64,000 nucleotides of DNA from DASZQL01 sp964391865 (lineage in GTDB: Bacteria; Planctomycetota; Phycisphaerae; Phycisphaerales; UBA1924). Within the stretch, counting starts at the first letter, position 1; the number at the start of each line of letters is the position of its first letter. Positions 18,577 through 28,405 of this stretch are shown here, in pieces. The notes beneath the pieces are model-generated. The model saw nothing but the letters and a program-made list of their open reading frames with translations, did no database searches and was not told the origin of the DNA. The translations under genes and the position numbers were made by a program. Location of the stretch: the NCBI GenBank assembly GCA_964391865.1, contig CAYMNQ010000001.1, positions 868,001 through 932,000 of the forward strand, written 5' to 3'.

Positions 18577-21500
18577 ATGAGTACGACTGTTTTCTCACGC
18601 CGCGCCCTGATCGGGCTTAGCGCAATCGTTTCGAGTGTGGCCGCGGCGCCCTCGGCGCTGGGGCAGGTCCAGGTGGCTGATCTCGTCGCGGCGGGCGGGG
18701 CGGCGAGTCATAAGTACGGATCCGCGGTCGCGCGCAGCGGCGACTACGTGGCGATCGGCGCGCCCGAGTTCGACAACGGCGGGACGACCGACGTCGGGCG
18801 TGTCTACGTCTACCGGCGCATCAGCGGCGATACCTGGGGCAGCGAGGTGTTGCTCGCGCCGCAGCTCGCCGACCAGCAGGCGTTCGATCGGTTCGGCTTC
18901 TCCGTCGCGCTCTCGGGGACGCTGCTCGTCGTCGGCGCGCCGACGGACGACGGCCCGAACACCGACCAGGGCGCGGTGTACGTCTTCACGCGCACCGGCC
19001 CGGATACCTGGAGCACGCCCGTCCGCATCACACCCGCCGAGGGAGCCGCGGGCGACAACTTCGGGCATTCGGTGGCGATCGACGGCACGACGATCGTGGT
19101 CGGCGCGCCGTTCCGCAACACGACGCAGGCGGACGCCGGGCGCGCCTATGTCTATGTCCAGAGCGGGCCGAACTGGGTGCTCGAGAGCACGCTGAACTCG
19201 GGCGGCACCACGCCGAGCGGCACCTTCGGCATCTCGGTCGGCGTCAGCGGCGATCGGGCGGTCGTCGGCGCGCCGGCGGAGAACTCGGGCAACGGGTTCG
19301 CGTACTTCTTCGCGCGCTCGGGCGGGCTGTGGGGCACGGGGCAGCAAGTCGCGCGCTCCACCGTAGGCGGTTCGACGGTGGCGTTCGGCCGAGCGGTCGC
19401 GATCAGCGGCGACGGCGCGCTCATCGGCTCGCCGCAGGACGACCAGACCGTTTCGAACTCCGGCTCAGTGCGCGCATTCCGCTACAACGGCGCGTCGTGG
19501 ATCGGCGACGCGCTGCACATCTTCAGTGCCGCGCCGGCGGTCAATGATCAATTCGGGTTCTCTGTCTCGCTCGACGGGACGCTCGCCGTCATCGGCGCGC
19601 CGTTCCGCGACGGCGGCGGCTTTCTCGACAGCGGGCGCGCGTTCTTCTTCGAGGATGTCTCGGGCGCGTGGAGCCAATTCGGTCTGATCGATAATCCATC
19701 GCCAACGGCCGGCGATGAGGAGTTCGGCACCGCGGTGGCGGTCGCCGGCACAACGGCGTTCGTCGGCGCGCCGGGCGACGCGGCGAACCGCGGGCGCGCG
19801 TACGGGTACAAGCGGGCACTGCTCTGCGACTCGCAGCCCCTCGCCGTCACCACGATCAGCCCCGCCATCGGCTCGACGCTCGGCGGAGCAACTGTCACGA
19901 TTAGCGGGTCGGGCCTGAACCCCGGATCACAGATCACATTCCGGCGCGGTCTGTTTTCGTACACCGTGCCGGTGTCATTGTGGCTGAGTTGCAATTCCAT
20001 CCAGGTCGTCACGCCCGCGTTCCCGCCCCTGTGCAACTGCGCCACCAACCCGAGTTTTGCGGTCGACGTTGTTGTCAATAACGGGAGCGCGGAAGTCACG
20101 CGCCAGAACTTCTACACCTACACAAGCAGCGGCGCCGCCACGGTTACGATCAATCCGCCCGGCACCACGGCCCAGTCGCAAATCGACGGAGCGACGGACG
20201 GCACATGCGTCGTCTTCACGCCCGGCATCTACCAGGTGAACCTGGTGCTCGACGACAGCGACGACCGGCTGACGCTGGTGAGCACGAACCTCGAACAGCC
20301 GCAGCTCACGCGTCTGCGCGGCGGTTCGTCGCTCTCACCAACCAACCCAACGTTCAACTTCACCGGCGCGGTCACGGATACCTCGCTCTGCGGCTTGAAC
20401 ATCGTGCTCGGCAACTCGGGCGTCGCGGTGGTCGGCGGAGCGAAGGCGTACCTCTTCAAGAACCGCATCGAGAACAACATCCGCACGGGCAACGGCGGCG
20501 GCGTGCGCGTCAGCGGCGCCGGCTCCTACGCGCTCATCGACGACAACGCGATCGTCCTCAACCGCGCCACCGCGTCGGGCGGCGGCGTGTCCGTCGAGAT
20601 GATGGGCGAGGTCCGCATCGTCAAGACCCAGGTCACCACCAACATCGCTACCGGCGGCGGGGGCGGCGGCTTGTTCCTCAGCGACGCCAAGGCGTACATC
20701 GCCAGCAACGATTTCCTCGAGAATTCCTCGGGCGGTACAGGCGGCGGCGGGCTGTACCTCGCCAACCCCACCGACAACCTCACCATCGTCAACAACCGCA
20801 TCGCCAGCAACGTCACCGGCGGCCCGGGCGCGGGCATCTTCACCACCGAAGCCGACGACCCCGGCCCCGCCTTCCTCATCAGCGTCAATGACATCTCCAA
20901 CAACACGGGCGGCGGCGGCGCCGGTGCGGGCATCCACCTCGGCGCCGAGGTGCGCGCCACCGTCACCTACAACCGCATCGACCAGAACCTCGGCAGCGGC
21001 GACGGCGCGGGCGTCTACTGCTTCGACGCTACCGAGCCGCTCATCAAGAACAACCTCATCAGCAACAACGACGTTGATGCGTGCAACGGCCTCGGCGGCG
21101 GCGTCTACGTCGGCCTGTTCAACCTCGCCGAGGTGCGCGACAATCTCATCAAGGGCAACCTCGCGCAGCGCGGCGGCGGGCTCATCTGCCTGACCAAGAG
21201 CGAGCCGTATATCTACCGCAACGTCTTCGACGGGAATGTCAGCCGCAACTATTGCTCCCCCATCGGCGATGAGACCTACGGCCCCGGCGTGCAGGTGGGA
21301 GACCGCCTCTCCAACACCCCGGTCGGCCCCGCGCCGATCATCCTCAACAACACCTACTACGAGAACACCGGCGTCGGCGTCTTCATGCCGGGGCGCAACC
21401 GTCCCGCCGGCGAGGTCGGCACCGCCAGCATCCACGGGCTGCGCATCGGCCTTTTCCAGCCCAACTGGATCAACAACGTCATCGCTGATGGGCTTGGAAC

Positions 21501-22566
21501 ACGCTGGGGCATCACCACCGATGATCGGCGGAACACCGGCGTGCGCATCGACTTCAACTTGTGGGAGAATCTCTTCGACGGCACCAGCGGCGACGAGATG
21601 GACCCCTTCATCAACATCGCCGGGCAGCCGCCCTTCATCAACAACCGCGGGCCGTTCAACCCGCTGTTCCGCAACCCGGGCAACTGCGACTTCACGCCGG
21701 TCACCGGCTCGCAGGCCCGCATCTCCGCCGAGGGCGGCGGGTTCGGCGGGGCGGTGCGCCCCGACCGCGTGCTCAGCTTCGCCGGCGCGCCGCTGCTCGT
21801 CGAGGACATCTCCAACGCGCTCATCACGGGCGATGAAGAGGAGCGCCTCGCGTCGCCGGCGGCAGTGACGTTCCCCAACGGCAGTGTGCCGAACGGCACC
21901 GAGGTGTATGTACAGGTGGTTCACTACCGGCGTGAGTTCAACGGGCCCGCGTCGTCGGTGCTGACCGCCGGCACGCTGTATGCGTCGTCGCTCACCTTCC
22001 CGCACGGCGGCGCGGTGGCGGGCGGCGCGACATTGCGACTGCCGACGCGCGTGCCGCTCACCCCCGGCACGGTGCTGCGCCTGTACCGGGTCGACACCAG
22101 CGTCAACGCCGACGCGGTCTTCGCCGACACCACGATCACCGGCACGGTCGACAGCTCCGGTCTGGCGGCGAACTTCAGCGGCGTCACGGCGCTCGTGGCG
22201 CCGTCCGGGCGTCCCTGGGTCTACGTTGGCGCCGACATCGGGCCCGACTGCGACGCCAACGGCGTGCCGGACATCTTCCAGATTGAGCAGGGCACGCTGG
22301 TCGACGCCGACCTCGACAGGATCCCGGACATTTGCCAGGCGATCCCGTGCGTCGCCGACTTTGATCGCGACGGGCAGGTCGGGCTGGCGGACATCGCCGT
22401 GATGATCGGCGACTTCGACACCGAGCTGACCGACCTGACGGGCGTGATGCAGTGCGACCTCGACGGCGACGGGCGCGTCGCCCTCTCCGACGTGGCGATC
22501 ATGATCATCCGCTGGGGCCCCTGCCGACCGATGGATCAACCAACGATCCCCGCCGACCCGCTGTAA
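18577..22566 (+). CDS. Secreted FG-GAP / IPT-TIG / parallel beta-helix protein with dockerin-like C-terminus
   Basis: The protein has 1329 aa. ATG 18577 follows AAAGGAACGCATC. The N-terminus FSRRALIGLSAIVSSVAAAPSALG has a paired Arg before the hydrophobic core, so Tat export is possible. Residues about 30-420 hold seven or eight integrin-like FG-GAP repeats (FGFSVALSGTLLVVGAP type). An IPT/TIG immunoglobulin-like domain follows at about 425-515 (ISPAIGSTLGGATVTISGSG). Residues about 535-960 form a right-handed beta-helix with many GGG turns and NN stacks (LIKNNLISNNDV). A further beta domain at about 1090-1230 leads to the dockerin pair (CVADFDRDGQVGLADIAVM, CDLDGDGRVALSDVAIM) and WGPC. It resembles surface adhesin or carbohydrate-binding architecture; no active site was identified. 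Confidence 0.85.
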   Translation: MSTTVFSRRALIGLSAIVSSVAAAPSALGQVQVADLVAAGGAASHKYGSAVARSGDYVAIGAPEFDNGGTTDVGRVYVYRRISGDTWGSEVLLAPQLADQQAFDRFGFSVALSGTLLVVGAPTDDGPNTDQGAVYVFTRTGPDTWSTPVRITPAEGAAGDNFGHSVAIDGTTIVVGAPFRNTTQADAGRAYVYVQSGPNWVLESTLNSGGTTPSGTFGISVGVSGDRAVVGAPAENSGNGFAYFFARSGGLWGTGQQVARSTVGGSTVAFGRAVAISGDGALIGSPQDDQTVSNSGSVRAFRYNGASWIGDALHIFSAAPAVNDQFGFSVSLDGTLAVIGAPFRDGGGFLDSGRAFFFEDVSGAWSQFGLIDNPSPTAGDEEFGTAVAVAGTTAFVGAPGDAANRGRAYGYKRALLCDSQPLAVTTISPAIGSTLGGATVTISGSGLNPGSQITFRRGLFSYTVPVSLWLSCNSIQVVTPAFPPLCNCATNPSFAVDVVVNNGSAEVTRQNFYTYTSSGAATVTINPPGTTAQSQIDGATDGTCVVFTPGIYQVNLVLDDSDDRLTLVSTNLEQPQLTRLRGGSSLSPTNPTFNFTGAVTDTSLCGLNIVLGNSGVAVVGGAKAYLFKNRIENNIRTGNGGGVRVSGAGSYALIDDNAIVLNRATASGGGVSVEMMGEVRIVKTQVTTNIATGGGGGGLFLSDAKAYIASNDFLENSSGGTGGGGLYLANPTDNLTIVNNRIASNVTGGPGAGIFTTEADDPGPAFLISVNDISNNTGGGGAGAGIHLGAEVRATVTYNRIDQNLGSGDGAGVYCFDATEPLIKNNLISNNDVDACNGLGGGVYVGLFNLAEVRDNLIKGNLAQRGGGLICLTKSEPYIYRNVFDGNVSRNYCSPIGDETYGPGVQVGDRLSNTPVGPAPIILNNTYYENTGVGVFMPGRNRPAGEVGTASIHGLRIGLFQPNWINNVIADGLGTRWGITTDDRRNTGVRIDFNLWENLFDGTSGDEMDPFINIAGQPPFINNRGPFNPLFRNPGNCDFTPVTGSQARISAEGGGFGGAVRPDRVLSFAGAPLLVEDISNALITGDEEERLASPAAVTFPNGSVPNGTEVYVQVVHYRREFNGPASSVLTAGTLYASSLTFPHGGAVAGGATLRLPTRVPLTPGTVLRLYRVDTSVNADAVFADTTITGTVDSSGLAANFSGVTALVAPSGRPWVYVGADIGPDCDANGVPDIFQIEQGTLVDADLDRIPDICQAIPCVADFDRDGQVGLADIAVMIGDFDTELTDLTGVMQCDLDGDGRVALSDVAIMIIRWGPCRPMDQPTIPADPL

Positions 22567-22600
22567 ATCCTGCGGATCAGCGAGTAGTTCAACCACCCAG

Positions 22601-22642
22601 CGGGCGGCGGAGTCGCAAGGCTCCGTCGCCCGTTTCTCTTTT
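22601..22642 (+). terminator. Intrinsic terminator after the beta-helix gene
   Basis: The stem CGGGCGGCGGAG (22601-22612) pairs with CTCCGTCGCCCG (22621-22632), with one G-U pair and an 8-nt loop. It is followed by TTTCTCTTTT. Confidence 0.85.
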
Positions 22643-22670
22643 GTTGGGCCTCGTAGAACCCGGGAACGAA

Positions 22671-22744
22671 TGGCGAAGGGCGGACTCGAACCGCCGACCT
22701 GGGCGTTATGAATGCCCCGCTCTAACCAGCTGAGCTACTTCGCC
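22671..22744 (-). tRNA. tRNA-Met (anticodon CAU)
   Basis: The minus strand folds into a complete 74-nt cloverleaf. The acceptor is GGCGAAG/CTTCGCC and the D-arm GCTC...GAGC with AGCTGGTTA. The anticodon loop is TTCATAA with CAU, and the T-arm GGCGG-TTCGAGT-CCGCC. The discriminator is A73 and CCA is not encoded. The anticodon stem GGGCA/CGCCC has four pairs plus an apparent A31-C39 mismatch next to the loop. The body resembles bacterial elongator tRNA-Met. A lysidine-modified tRNA-Ile2, which also reads CAU in the gene, cannot be fully excluded. An initiator tRNA is unlikely because the acceptor starts with a G-C pair. Confidence 0.93.
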
Positions 22745-22859
22745 AAGATTTTGGACCAACGATTATAGCGAACCGGGGCGAACCGGGAGCGAAGCGGCGC
22801 GACGCCCGAGACGCACACTGGAGAGCCGAACGCGTGCCGCCCGCCGGTCGCGGCGTGGT

Positions 22860-24743
22860 TCATGTGCTGAGGGACGTCGCGGTGACGATGGGCACCGCCT
22901 TCGCCGATCCGGCGGCGTGGGCGAGCGCCGCCTGCACCAAGCCGAGGAAAAACGGCTGGGGTCGCAGCGGCCGGCCGGTGAGTTCCGGGTGCGCCTGGGT
23001 GGCGATGAAGAACGGGTGGGTGATTTTCGTGCCGTCGGGCGCGTCGGTGGGCTGGTGGAGTTCGAGCACCTGCATGATCGGGTGCTTGGGGTGCCGACCC
23101 GAGAAGACAAGCCCGCCGGCTTCGAGGCGCTCGATGTAGCGCGGCTCGACCTCGTAGCGGTGCCGGAAGCGCTGGCGCACGGTGTCTTTCCCGCCGAAGA
23201 GCTTCCACGCGAGCGTGCCGTGTGCGAGTTGGACATCCTGCCCGCCGAGGCGCATGGTGCCGCCGAGCTGCTCGATCTTTTTCTGATCGGGGAGTTCGCT
23301 GATGACCGCTTCGGCGCAGCGCGGATCGAACTCGGTGGAGTTGGCGTCGCGCATGCTCATGACATTGCGGGCGAACTCGATGACGGCGACCTGGAACCCG
23401 AGGCAGATGCCGAGGAAGGGCAGCCCCGTCTCGCGGCAGTGCCTCACGCAGGCGATCTTGCCCTCCACGCCGCGGGAGCCGAAGCCTCCAGGCACGATCA
23501 CCGCGTCGAGCCCGGCGAGGCGCGTGCGGACGTTCGCTTCGGTGATGTCCGAGGCTTCGATCCAGACGAGTTCGGCATCGCACTCGAGGTGCGTGGCGCA
23601 GTGCTCGACGGCTTTGGCGATCGAAGCGTACGCGTCGCGGACGGCGGCGTACTTTCCCGTCAGGCCGACCCGTACCTTGCGGCCCTTCGGTGCTTCGAGC
23701 TTGCGGACATACGCGGTCCATCGCTCGCGGGCGCGATCCTCGTGCGCCAGATCGGCTCGGTCGTGCAGTTGCAGCACACTGAGGATCTCGCGGTCGATCC
23801 CTTCTTGCCGCATCGCTTCGGGGATGACGTAGACGCTGGTTCGGTCGTGCATGCTGAAGACACGCTTCAGCGGCACGTTGCTGAACATCGCCATCTTCTG
23901 CGCGACCGTCGGCTTGATGGGCTGGCTGGCGCGGCAGGCGATGATGTCGGGCTGGATGCCCGCTTCCATCACGCGCTTGATGCCGAGCTGGGCGGCTTTG
24001 CTCTTCTGCTCGCCCAGCGCGGGGGGTTCGATGATGTAGGTGAGGGCGACGAAGCAGACCGAGTGCTCGCCTTCCTCGAATGCGAGCTCGCGGAGCGCCT
24101 CGATGTAGAAGCTGTTCTCGTAGTCGCCCACCGTGCCGCCGACCTCCACGAAGACGATGTCGGCCGGGCGGTCGCCGTCGCCGTTCATCGCGAGCTCGCG
24201 GAGCTTGCGCTTTACCTCGCCCGTGACGTGCGGGATCATCTGGACGTCGCGCCCGAGGTATTCGCCCTGGCGTTCGCGTTCGAGGATCTCGCTGTAGATC
24301 TGCCCCGCGGTGACGAAGTTGCGGCGCGAGAGATTCTGGTCCAGCATGCGCTCGTAGGTGCCCAGGTCCATGTCGCACTCGGCGCCGTCATCGAGGACGA
24401 ACACTTCGCCGTGGCGGTAGGGGTTCAGCGTGCCGGCATCGATGTTCAGGTAGCCCTCCATCTTGATGGGGGCGACGACAAGGCCCTTGTCTTTCAGCAG
24501 TTTCGCAACGCTCGACGCGAAGATGCCCTTGCCCAGCCCGCTCATCACGGTGCCGAGGACGACGACGTACTTGTGCCGCCCGCGCCGGTAGCCGGGGGGC
24601 ACGGGGCTGTAGAACTCGGTCTCGCTGGTGTTGCGCCCGGCGGTCACGAGCAGCGATTCCGTCGCCGGCTCAGAGCGGGAATCGGCGGGGTCGGACCAGT
24701 CCATCGCGCAGGGAGTCGTGGTCGGCTTTTGCGGGTGGGGCAT
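22860..24743 (-). CDS. pyrG: CTP synthase
   Basis: CTP synthase makes CTP from UTP, ATP and glutamine, the last step of pyrimidine nucleotide synthesis. The synthase half shows a P-loop-like GTVMSGLGKG (residues 64-73), the UTP/Mg segment YRHGEVFVLDDGAECDMD and IPHVTGEVK. The class I glutaminase half shows the oxyanion/nucleophile segment FLGICLGFQVAVIEFAR (Cys447) and the His-Glu pair in ATQAHPELTG. At 627 aa it is longer than the usual 535-550, mainly through about 57 extra N-terminal residues. An internal ATG (MDWSDP, 24704) would shorten this. The usual GGVVSSLGKG motif is changed but keeps the GKG. It ends about 115 bp from the tRNA gene. Confidence 0.93.
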   Translation of the reverse strand: MPHPQKPTTTPCAMDWSDPADSRSEPATESLLVTAGRNTSETEFYSPVPPGYRRGRHKYVVVLGTVMSGLGKGIFASSVAKLLKDKGLVVAPIKMEGYLNIDAGTLNPYRHGEVFVLDDGAECDMDLGTYERMLDQNLSRRNFVTAGQIYSEILERERQGEYLGRDVQMIPHVTGEVKRKLRELAMNGDGDRPADIVFVEVGGTVGDYENSFYIEALRELAFEEGEHSVCFVALTYIIEPPALGEQKSKAAQLGIKRVMEAGIQPDIIACRASQPIKPTVAQKMAMFSNVPLKRVFSMHDRTSVYVIPEAMRQEGIDREILSVLQLHDRADLAHEDRARERWTAYVRKLEAPKGRKVRVGLTGKYAAVRDAYASIAKAVEHCATHLECDAELVWIEASDITEANVRTRLAGLDAVIVPGGFGSRGVEGKIACVRHCRETGLPFLGICLGFQVAVIEFARNVMSMRDANSTEFDPRCAEAVISELPDQKKIEQLGGTMRLGGQDVQLAHGTLAWKLFGGKDTVRQRFRHRYEVEPRYIERLEAGGLVFSGRHPKHPIMQVLELHQPTDAPDGTKITHPFFIATQAHPELTGRPLRPQPFFLGLVQAALAHAAGSAKAVPIVTATSLST

Positions 24744-24896
24744 GTCTTATCGTATCACGATCGGGCGCGGATTGGAAGCCTCTGTTCGAACCATGCTCGC
24801 GGGCGGATGCGAGTTACAAGTCGCAGGAACACTTCGCTCGCCCAAGCGGTTTGACCGGGTACGCTCTCTCGCAAGACTCAGCAGAAAGGCATCAGC

Positions 24897-27665
24897 ATGA
24901 CCCGTCGTTCCCGGCTCGCGTTCCCCCTCATCCTGGCGGCTATTCCCGGACTGTGCGGCTCGATCGCCCTCGCCGAGCGCCGCGGCGTCGGCGGGCTGGA
25001 CTGGCTCCACCAGCACAGCGAGACGGGCGAGTTCGGCTGCCTCCACTGCCGGCTGGGCGTGCTGAGCTCGATGGGGCTGCTCGAAGCGGGCGACGAACTC
25101 CGCTACGACCCCGCCACCGGGCGCGATCGGCGGAACTTCCCGCCCGATCGGCGCGTTGATTTCCACACCATGGCGCTCGACATCGACATCCCCGACATGA
25201 ACACGCCCAAGTTCCGCGCGGAGCAGACGCTGAAGTTCACGCCCCTGGGCACGGCACTGGACTCTCTGGAGTTGAACGCGCAGCAGTTGATGATCGAGAG
25301 CGTGTGCCTGCCGCACGATCCGAACTGCACCGCGACGCACGCGCACGACGACAAAAAGCTGACGATCCGCTTCGACCCGCCGCTGCCGCCCGGCAAGGAG
25401 AACGAACTCCAGATCATCTACAGCGTGAACGACCCGCCCGACGGCTTGGCGTGGACGCCCGAATCCGCCGAGTGGAAGGGCCGCCCCGCGCAGCTGCACA
25501 CGCAGGGACAGCCCGAGACGAACCGCTTTTGGTTCCCCAGCCACGACTTCCCCAACGAGCGGCTGAACACGGAGATCACCGTGACGGTGCCCAAGGGCTA
25601 CACCGCCAGCGCCAACGGCAGGCTCGAATCGCAGAAGACCGAGGGCGACCGCACCACGTTCCACTTCGTGCAGGACAAGGACCACGTCAACTACCTCGTG
25701 TCGATGATCGTGGGCAAGTTCGACATCAAGGACATCGCGCCGGAAGGCTCGAAGCTGCCCATGCCTGTCTACGTGCCGCCGGGGAAAGGTGAACTCATTC
25801 AGCAGACCTACGGGCGCACGCCGAGAATGATCGAGACGTTCGAGCGCCGCTTCAGCGAGCCGTACCCGTGGGACAAGTACGCGCAGCTCGTGGTGTGGAA
25901 CTTCGGCGCCGGCGGCATGGAGAACACCAGCGCCACCACCATGTACGACACCGCGATCCTCGACGAGAAAGCCCTGCAGGATGAAGACCTCGACGGGCTG
26001 ATCTCGCACGAGCTCGCGCACCAGTGGTTTGGAGATCTCATCACCTGCAAGAGCTGGGAACACATCTGGCTCAACGAGGGCTGGGCGACGTACTCCACCG
26101 CGCTGTGGTTCGAGGACCGCGACGGCTACGACGCCGGGTATCTCCGCTCCGTCTACGGCTCGCTCCGCGGCGTGGCGGCGAGCGACCAGATCGGCAGGGA
26201 CGACGCCTCATGGCGCCCCGGCATGGTCTCCAACGTCTACAAGCACCCGTGGGAGACGTTCCGGCGCCTCAGCAACCCGTACCCGAAGGGCGCCAGCATC
26301 CTGCACATGCTCCGCATGAAGCTCGGCGAAGAACTCTTCTTCAAGGGCGTGGGTGTGTACGTCGACCGCTTCAAGCACGGCAGCGCGGAGACGGACGACT
26401 TCCGCAAGGTGCTCGAAGAAGTCAGCGGGCTTTCGCTCGAACAGTTCTTCGAGCAATGGTGCGAACGCCCCGGCACACCAAAGGTCGCCGCCAAGGCGGA
26501 GTGGGACCACAAGCGGAACGAGCTAAGGATCTCCGTCGAGCAGATGCAGCGCATCGACGCGGAGAAACCCGCGTTCGTGTTCGACCTTCCCGTCATCATC
26601 CGCCCGAACGCCGACTCCGCGGGGGCGGGCGGCGAATCGCGCACGATCGTGATGTCCATCGACAGCCGCCGGCACGAGCAGACCCTCGCGCTCCCCGCCG
26701 AGCCTTCGTTCGTGGAGTTTGACCCGGGCCTGTCGGTGCTGATGGACCTGAAAATGGACGTGCCGACGGACTGGCTTGTGCGCCAGGCGTCGCAGGGTTC
26801 ATCGCTGCCCTCGCGCTTGGACTCCGCGAAACATCTCGGGTCGCGCCCGGGCGACCGCGCGACGGCGGCGCTGCGCGACATCGCGCTGAATGAAAAAGAG
26901 CTCTACCCCGTGCGCCAGCGGGCCGCAGAGTCGCTCGGCTCGCTCGGTGCGACGAGCACGCTGCTCGAATGCCTGAGCGCGAACATCAAGGATGCGCGCG
27001 TGCGGCGCAGCACGATCAGCGCCCTCGCGAGCGCCGGCGGCGAGGGCGCCTTCGACGCGCTCGCCGCCCGTGCCGCCGACACGAACGAGAGCTACGCCTG
27101 CCGCGCCGCCGCCCTCGAAGGCATCGGCAAGCTGGAAGGCATGCAGCCCGCGAGCGACCAGCCCAGCCGCGCGTTCCCGATCCTGTCGGCGGCGCTCAGC
27201 GCCGAATCGCAGCACGATCAGGTTCGGCGCGGCGCGCTGTCCGGCTTGGCGCAGCTCGGGCGCAAGGAAGGGCTCGACGCCGCGATCCCCTACACCCGCT
27301 TCGGCACGCTGAACCGCACGCGCCCGGCGGCGATCGATGCCGTGGGCCGGCTTTCGAAGCACGACCCCGAACGCGCCTACAGCGCCGTCGCGCCACTGCT
27401 GGACGACCGCGAGAACCGCGCCCGCGATGCGGCAGCCGCCGCGCTGGTCGAGATCAAGGAGAAACGCGGGCTCGACGCGCTCGACCGCGCCATCAGCGCC
27501 TCGCGCGATGACGTCTTCCGCGAGCGCGCCGCGCAGTGGCGATCACTCCTCGCCGCCCGATTGGCGAAGGAAGACTCCATCGACGCCACCAAAGCCGACC
27601 TCGACAAGCTAAAGGCGGAGGTCGAGAAGCTGAAGAAGCAGGTCGAAGAGCGCGAGAAGCAATAG
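24897..27665 (+). CDS. Secreted M1-family metallo-aminopeptidase with C-terminal HEAT-like repeats
   Basis: This 922-aa zinc aminopeptidase removes N-terminal residues from peptides. The ATG at 24897 opens a signal peptide (FPLILAAIPGLCGSIALA), so it acts outside the cytoplasm. The N-terminal beta-saddle domain covers about residues 80-270. The catalytic domain holds the exopeptidase motif GAGGMEN at about 338. The zinc site is H371-E-L-A-H375 with Glu394 in NEGWATY, the classical HEXXH-X18-E spacing. After about 650 come armadillo/HEAT-like helical repeats (LREIALNEKELYPVRQRAA type), and the last 40 residues are a Lys/Glu coiled coil (DKLKAEVEKLKKQVEERE). It is divergent from pyrG, with 153 bp between. 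Confidence 0.92.
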   Translation: MTRRSRLAFPLILAAIPGLCGSIALAERRGVGGLDWLHQHSETGEFGCLHCRLGVLSSMGLLEAGDELRYDPATGRDRRNFPPDRRVDFHTMALDIDIPDMNTPKFRAEQTLKFTPLGTALDSLELNAQQLMIESVCLPHDPNCTATHAHDDKKLTIRFDPPLPPGKENELQIIYSVNDPPDGLAWTPESAEWKGRPAQLHTQGQPETNRFWFPSHDFPNERLNTEITVTVPKGYTASANGRLESQKTEGDRTTFHFVQDKDHVNYLVSMIVGKFDIKDIAPEGSKLPMPVYVPPGKGELIQQTYGRTPRMIETFERRFSEPYPWDKYAQLVVWNFGAGGMENTSATTMYDTAILDEKALQDEDLDGLISHELAHQWFGDLITCKSWEHIWLNEGWATYSTALWFEDRDGYDAGYLRSVYGSLRGVAASDQIGRDDASWRPGMVSNVYKHPWETFRRLSNPYPKGASILHMLRMKLGEELFFKGVGVYVDRFKHGSAETDDFRKVLEEVSGLSLEQFFEQWCERPGTPKVAAKAEWDHKRNELRISVEQMQRIDAEKPAFVFDLPVIIRPNADSAGAGGESRTIVMSIDSRRHEQTLALPAEPSFVEFDPGLSVLMDLKMDVPTDWLVRQASQGSSLPSRLDSAKHLGSRPGDRATAALRDIALNEKELYPVRQRAAESLGSLGATSTLLECLSANIKDARVRRSTISALASAGGEGAFDALAARAADTNESYACRAAALEGIGKLEGMQPASDQPSRAFPILSAALSAESQHDQVRRGALSGLAQLGRKEGLDAAIPYTRFGTLNRTRPAAIDAVGRLSKHDPERAYSAVAPLLDDRENRARDAAAAALVEIKEKRGLDALDRAISASRDDVFRERAAQWRSLLAARLAKEDSIDATKADLDKLKAEVEKLKKQVEEREKQ

Positions 27666-27687
27666 CTCGCGCACCACACACGCGAAA

Positions 27688-27735
27688 GGCGTGATGGAGC
27701 GAGCGGATGCCCGGCCCATCACGCCCGTCGATTTT
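27688..27735 (+). terminator. Possible terminator after the M1 peptidase
   Basis: GGCGTGATGG (27688-27697) pairs with CCATCACGCC (27716-27725) around an 18-nt loop and is followed by CGTCGATTTT. It lies between convergent genes; the large loop makes it uncertain. Confidence 0.4.
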
Positions 27736-27748
27736 CACTCGGTGAGAC

Positions 27749-28405
27749 TCACCGGCGGCGGCGCAGCCCGATCAATCCTCCCGCCGCGAAGAGCGCCGCA
27801 GCGCCCGGCGCGGGGATGAAGTCCGTGTCGTCCATCCACACGGCCTCTTGCCCCGGCGCGAACGAGCAGTCGGCCCATTCGATGAATGAGCGGAGGTACA
27901 AATCGCCCGCGTTGCATGGGTCAACCCACGGGCTCGTTTCGTCCGCCGCGATCGGCGCGGGGGCCGTCGAGATCGGCAGGTAGTCGATGTTGTCGATGCC
28001 CTCGAAGCTGCCGATCGTGCTCGGCGCGCTGTTGTCGTCGAAGAAGGTGCCGATGGTCGCGGTGCTCAGGTCGAAGCGGATGCGCTTGATGAAGATGTTG
28101 GGGTCGGTGCTGGTGTTGCGCAGCGTCCAGTTGGCGAGGATCGTGTGGTCGCCCACGATCTCAAACTCCCAGCCGAACCCGCGCGCGACGGCGCCGGGCA
28201 CGCCGCCCGGGGTGCGCACGCCGTCGATCACGCCCGTGGTCGGCTGGCCCGGGAAGCACTGACCTGTGGCGGGATCGCGGAACTGCAGTTCGACGAGGAT
28301 CAGCCCGCCGTTCAGCACATCCGCCGGTGCGAAGTGATTGACGGCGGCCTGCGCGCCGGCGGCGGCGACGGCCATCAACGCGGACGAAAGGATGAGACGA
28401 TTCAT
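27749..28405 (-). CDS. PEP-CTERM-type secreted protein
   Basis: This is a small 218-aa secreted protein. An ATG after ACGGAGTCAGTC opens a signal peptide (LILSSALMAVAAAGAQAA). The C-terminus PAPGAAALFAAGGLIGLRRRR is a PEP-CTERM-like sorting tail: Pro-rich box, one hydrophobic helix and a basic end. In other bacteria that tail is processed by exosortase and linked to exopolysaccharide production; no exosortase gene is in this window. The body (for example FGWEFEIVGDHTILANWTLRN) has the beta-rich look usual for these proteins, and its role is unknown. It is convergent with the M1 peptidase gene. Confidence 0.8.
   Translation of the reverse strand: MNRLILSSALMAVAAAGAQAAVNHFAPADVLNGGLILVELQFRDPATGQCFPGQPTTGVIDGVRTPGGVPGAVARGFGWEFEIVGDHTILANWTLRNTSTDPNIFIKRIRFDLSTATIGTFFDDNSAPSTIGSFEGIDNIDYLPISTAPAPIAADETSPWVDPCNAGDLYLRSFIEWADCSFAPGQEAVWMDDTDFIPAPGAAALFAAGGLIGLRRRR

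Noticed and set aside
22917..24854. 645-aa plus-strand frame over pyrG
   Set aside because: It is a shadow of the CTP synthase gene; all family motifs are on the minus strand.
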